DNA of 33,942 nt from Chloroflexota bacterium (GTDB lineage: Bacteria; Chloroflexota; Anaerolineae; Aggregatilineales; Phototrophicaceae). The first letter of the stretch is position 1. The number at the start of each line of letters is the position of its first letter. The stretch is taken from positions 1 to 33,942 of the forward strand of contig QUBZ01000048.1 in the NCBI GenBank assembly GCA_014338005.1. Reading direction: 5' to 3'. Positions 31,635-33,942 of this stretch are shown here, piece by piece. The notes below the pieces were generated by a model that saw nothing but the letters and a program-made list of their open reading frames with translations, had not been told where the DNA came from and searched no databases. The position numbers were made by a program, and so were the translations under genes.

Positions 31635-33603
31635 GAAAACGCACTCCGTTCTGCGCCGGCTGTGGCTACCGGTCTGGGCGCTGCTGGCGGCGGCGGCTTT
31701 TCTGCTGGCGGCCACCGGCTGCCAACACGGCCTGCCGTACATTGACTATGGCGACGAGATGACCATGTGGACGCGCGGGCGCGCCTTGATTGACCCCACC
31801 TGGGAGATGTACCAGCCGGAATACCCGCCCGGCATGGTGCTGGTGGCGGCGGCGGTGCAGCGCGTCCAGGCGGCGCTGGGCGAAGTGTTCGCCAACCCCG
31901 CCGGGGCGGTGGCGGCCACGCGCCTGATTTCGGTTTTTGCCCACACCGGGGCGGTGGCGCTGGCGGCGCTGCTGGCTTACCGGCTGGCGGCTTTCGGCCT
32001 GGGTGCGGGCTGGGGGATGCTGGCGGGCTTCAGCGCCGGGCTGTTCTGGATGGTGCTGCCGCTGGCGATCTTTTTCGCCCGGACGGCCATGCCGGATGCG
32101 CTGCTGTGTCTGTGGTTTACGGCCAGTCTGGCGGCGGGCATCGAGGGGTGGATTCGGCGTTCCGCTCCCTGGCTGGCGGCCAGCTTTCTGCTGGCGCTGG
32201 TGGCGGCGGTGTTCAAGTGGCAGGGCGGCGCGGCGGTGATTTTGCCGCTGCTGGGCTGCCTGACCCTGCGGCGGGACAAACCGCGACAGGCCGCCGGGCT
32301 GCTGCTGGTTCTGCTGGCGGCGTTGGGCGCATTCGGATATTGGGCGGTGTTCGTCCACCGCGCGCTGGAGGGCGGCGTGTACACGCCCGGCACAACGCCC
32401 GAACCGCCGACTGTCGGCGTCCTGCTGGAGAATCTGCGTATTCAACTGGCGGACATCGGGCCGGCGGCGATTTTCGGCCTGCTGCCCGCCGCCGGGCTGC
32501 TGCTGGCGGCGCTGCCATCGTACCGGCGGCGTTTTTATCGTGAACTGCCGCTGTGGGTTTTCCCGGTGGTGCTGCTGGCTTTTTTGACCATCATCAGCTT
32601 TCAGGGCGCGGATGTTTTTGACCGGCACTATCTGGCCGGGGCGTCGCTGCTGGCTGCGCTGGCGGGGGTTGGTCTGGCGCTGGCGGCGCGCGCCGGCTGG
32701 CAGCTGGCGGCGCGGCTTGGACGCCCGTTTTACCGGGGCGCCGCGCGGCTGGCGCTGGCGGCGGTTTTGCTGGCGGCGGCCGTTCCGCCGACCGCGCAGA
32801 TGTGGAGCGGCACATCCCGCATGACCGCCGAGATGCTGCTGCCCGACCGCCGCGCCATCTTCGCCGAATGGGCGCGCGCGACCGCCGTCGAAGGCCCGAT
32901 GTTGGTCAGCGATTCGTATCTGGTGGCTGCTGTCCAGACGCTTTACGGCTATCAGGGGCGGCCCATCGAAACGCCGCTGAACCAGGGGACGACCGATTAC
33001 CCGCGTGTGCCGGACATCACCGATGCGATGCTGGCCGAAGCCGGAATCCGCTACCTGGTGGTGCGCGATTTTGAGGATTTAAGCCATCTGACGACCCCGC
33101 TAACGCGCCTGATCGCTTATGGCGATGGCGCGAATTATCGCGGCCAGACCTGGGCGGCCTATTATGTGGGGGCGCTGCCGCCGCCGCTGGCCGATGAAGT
33201 GATCTTCGGCGATCAAATCCAGCTGCGGGCTTACAGCCTGGAGCCGGCGCGCGCCTGCCCCGGCGAAACGCTTAATATGCGGCTGGTATGGAGTGTGGTC
33301 AGCCCGCCGCAGCGGTATTATTCGTTTTTCCTGCACCTGTACAGCCCGCTCACCGGGGAACTGAGCGCGCCGATCAACGGCCAGCAGCCGGTCAGCGACG
33401 AACGCCCGACGTTAAGCTGGACGAAACCGGGAGAAATCCTGGCTGCGCCTTCGTTTACCTGGGCGCTGCCGGAGGATATGCCGCCCGGCGAATACGCGCT
33501 GTGGCTTGGCCTGTTCGACCCGGTGGGCGGGGAGCGGCTGCTGCTGCCGGACGGCAAACATTATTATGCGCTGCCGGCGACCATCCGCGTACCGGAGTGT
33601 TGA
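31573..33603 (+). CDS. GT39/ArnT-like membrane glycosyltransferase with external C-terminal domain
   Basis: The 676-residue protein has a short basic N-terminus and about ten membrane helices up to residue ~415. The first external loop carries the acidic pair expected of GT-C enzymes (Asp61-Glu62 in DYGDEMTMW), then YQPEYPPGMVLVAAAVQRV. The remaining ~260 residues lie outside: a mixed domain (IFAEWARATAVEGPMLVSDSYLVAA) and a beta-sandwich-like end (IQLRAYSLEPARACPGETLNMRLVWSV). Such enzymes use polyprenyl-phosphate sugars to glycosylate proteins or lipids outside the membrane. The start at 31573 overlaps the methyltransferase by 62 bases; the only later in-frame start with support is the ATG at 31585. 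It converges on the penicillin-binding protein gene with an 8-base gap. Confidence 0.88.
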   Translation: MTTAMPVPGRPVTISSDRRAEKTHSVLRRLWLPVWALLAAAAFLLAATGCQHGLPYIDYGDEMTMWTRGRALIDPTWEMYQPEYPPGMVLVAAAVQRVQAALGEVFANPAGAVAATRLISVFAHTGAVALAALLAYRLAAFGLGAGWGMLAGFSAGLFWMVLPLAIFFARTAMPDALLCLWFTASLAAGIEGWIRRSAPWLAASFLLALVAAVFKWQGGAAVILPLLGCLTLRRDKPRQAAGLLLVLLAALGAFGYWAVFVHRALEGGVYTPGTTPEPPTVGVLLENLRIQLADIGPAAIFGLLPAAGLLLAALPSYRRRFYRELPLWVFPVVLLAFLTIISFQGADVFDRHYLAGASLLAALAGVGLALAARAGWQLAARLGRPFYRGAARLALAAVLLAAAVPPTAQMWSGTSRMTAEMLLPDRRAIFAEWARATAVEGPMLVSDSYLVAAVQTLYGYQGRPIETPLNQGTTDYPRVPDITDAMLAEAGIRYLVVRDFEDLSHLTTPLTRLIAYGDGANYRGQTWAAYYVGALPPPLADEVIFGDQIQLRAYSLEPARACPGETLNMRLVWSVVSPPQRYYSFFLHLYSPLTGELSAPINGQQPVSDERPTLSWTKPGEILAAPSFTWALPEDMPPGEYALWLGLFDPVGGERLLLPDGKHYYALPATIRVPEC

Positions 33604-33611
33604 GGGCGGGG

Positions 33612-33942
33612 CTAGGGCGCGTCCTCGCCGAAGAAGTACACTTCCAGGATGTCGCGCACGATGGGCGCGGCCACGCCGGAGCCTTCGCCGGAGTTTTCCA
33701 CCAGCACGACGATGGCGATTTCTGGATCATCCATCGGCGCGTAGGCGGCAAACCAGGCGTGGGAAACGGCGTCCGGGCGGCTGCCGTCCTGGGCTGTGCC
33801 GGTTTTGCCGCAGACGCCCAATGTTTGCAGCGGCGAGCGCCGGAACTGGTATTCCGCCGTCCCTGCGCGCGACTGCGTGACGCCGCACATGCCCTCGCGC
33901 AGCATGGCGATCACTTCGGGTTTAAAGCCAAGTTCGCCCATC
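33612..33942 (-). CDS. Penicillin-binding protein, C-terminal end of transpeptidase domain (5' end outside window)
   Basis: Only the last 110 codons are in the window, and the frame runs off the end. The fragment carries the third active-site motif of penicillin-binding transpeptidases, KTGTAQ, in GVCGKTGTAQDG, followed by SHAWFAAYAPMDDPEIAIVVLVENSGEGSGVAAPIVRDILEVYFFG. This is the characteristic end of class B PBP2/FtsI proteins. The residues before it (EVIAMLREGMCGVTQSRAGTA) also fit. The Ser-x-x-Lys and Ser-x-Asn motifs lie upstream, outside the window, so activity cannot be judged. The protein cross-links peptidoglycan outside the membrane. Confidence 0.92.
   Translation of the reverse strand, partial: MGELGFKPEVIAMLREGMCGVTQSRAGTAEYQFRRSPLQTLGVCGKTGTAQDGSRPDAVSHAWFAAYAPMDDPEIAIVVLVENSGEGSGVAAPIVRDILEVYFFGEDAP

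Noticed and set aside
31666..32628. 320-residue open frame on the minus strand
   Set aside because: Antisense to the glycosyltransferase membrane helices; Gln/Arg-rich composition typical of a shadow frame.

Overview
The window looks like a piece of a GC-rich bacterial chromosome from Chloroflexota (Anaerolineae-like). This is inferred from gene content and style, not from a marker gene. The pointers are long WD40 proteins, a cytoplasmic-repeat/membrane/Thr-Pro-rich/SH3b protein, an LCP protein with a Pro/Thr-rich linker, a GT39-type membrane glycosyltransferase, and GAF-PAS-cyclase proteins. A penicillin-binding protein end and an LCP protein imply a cell wall, and lipoprotein and membrane-anchored secreted proteins fit a monoderm-like envelope. 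No rRNA, tRNA, CRISPR array, insertion sequence or phage gene was seen.

Layout. 1-708: the end of an ORF whose first ~120 codons resemble the phytase-like esterase family and whose remainder does not; codon use changes at the same place. 716-3242 (minus): a 14-repeat WD40 lipoprotein and a GNAT acetyltransferase. 3529-4202 (plus): a small protein translationally coupled to an HNH endonuclease. 4204-5666 (minus): a MerR-like regulator coupled to dprA. 5802-7654 (minus): an HtrA-type protease and an unrecognised protein. 7804-11940 (minus): an LCP protein, a membrane protein with a PP2C-like head and an external propeller, and a lone CheY-like receiver. 12084-14899: a NIPSNAP-like small protein and, divergently, the repeat/SH3b membrane protein. 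14986-17100 (minus): a Bax inhibitor-1 family protein, a DUF427 protein and an alpha/beta hydrolase. 17423-21004 (minus): a 1006-residue WD40/Ras-like GTPase/zinc-ribbon/TIR protein and a thioesterase. 21193-23541 (plus): a FolC-like ligase, a 73-residue protein and a GntR regulator. 23546-27120 (minus): two paralogous GAF-PAS-cyclase proteins in one operon. 27393-33603: an FtsX-type permease, a hydrolase, a methyltransferase and a GT39-like glycosyltransferase. 33612-end (minus): the C-terminus of a penicillin-binding protein.

Two things stand out. The WD40-GTPase-zinc-TIR protein has the layout of a sensor/switch/effector immune protein built on a Ras-like GTPase instead of a NACHT or NB-ARC ATPase. 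The two coupled cyclase genes have lost complementary halves of the class III catalytic residue set: one keeps both metal aspartates but lacks the transition-state Asn/Arg, the other keeps Asn/Arg but lacks one metal aspartate. This predicts an obligate heterodimer with one working site, as in the C1/C2 halves of mammalian adenylyl cyclases.

Several promoters were read by eye, several with 17-bp spacing and a -10 box about 32-38 bases before the start codon, and strong hairpin terminators separate many transcription units.
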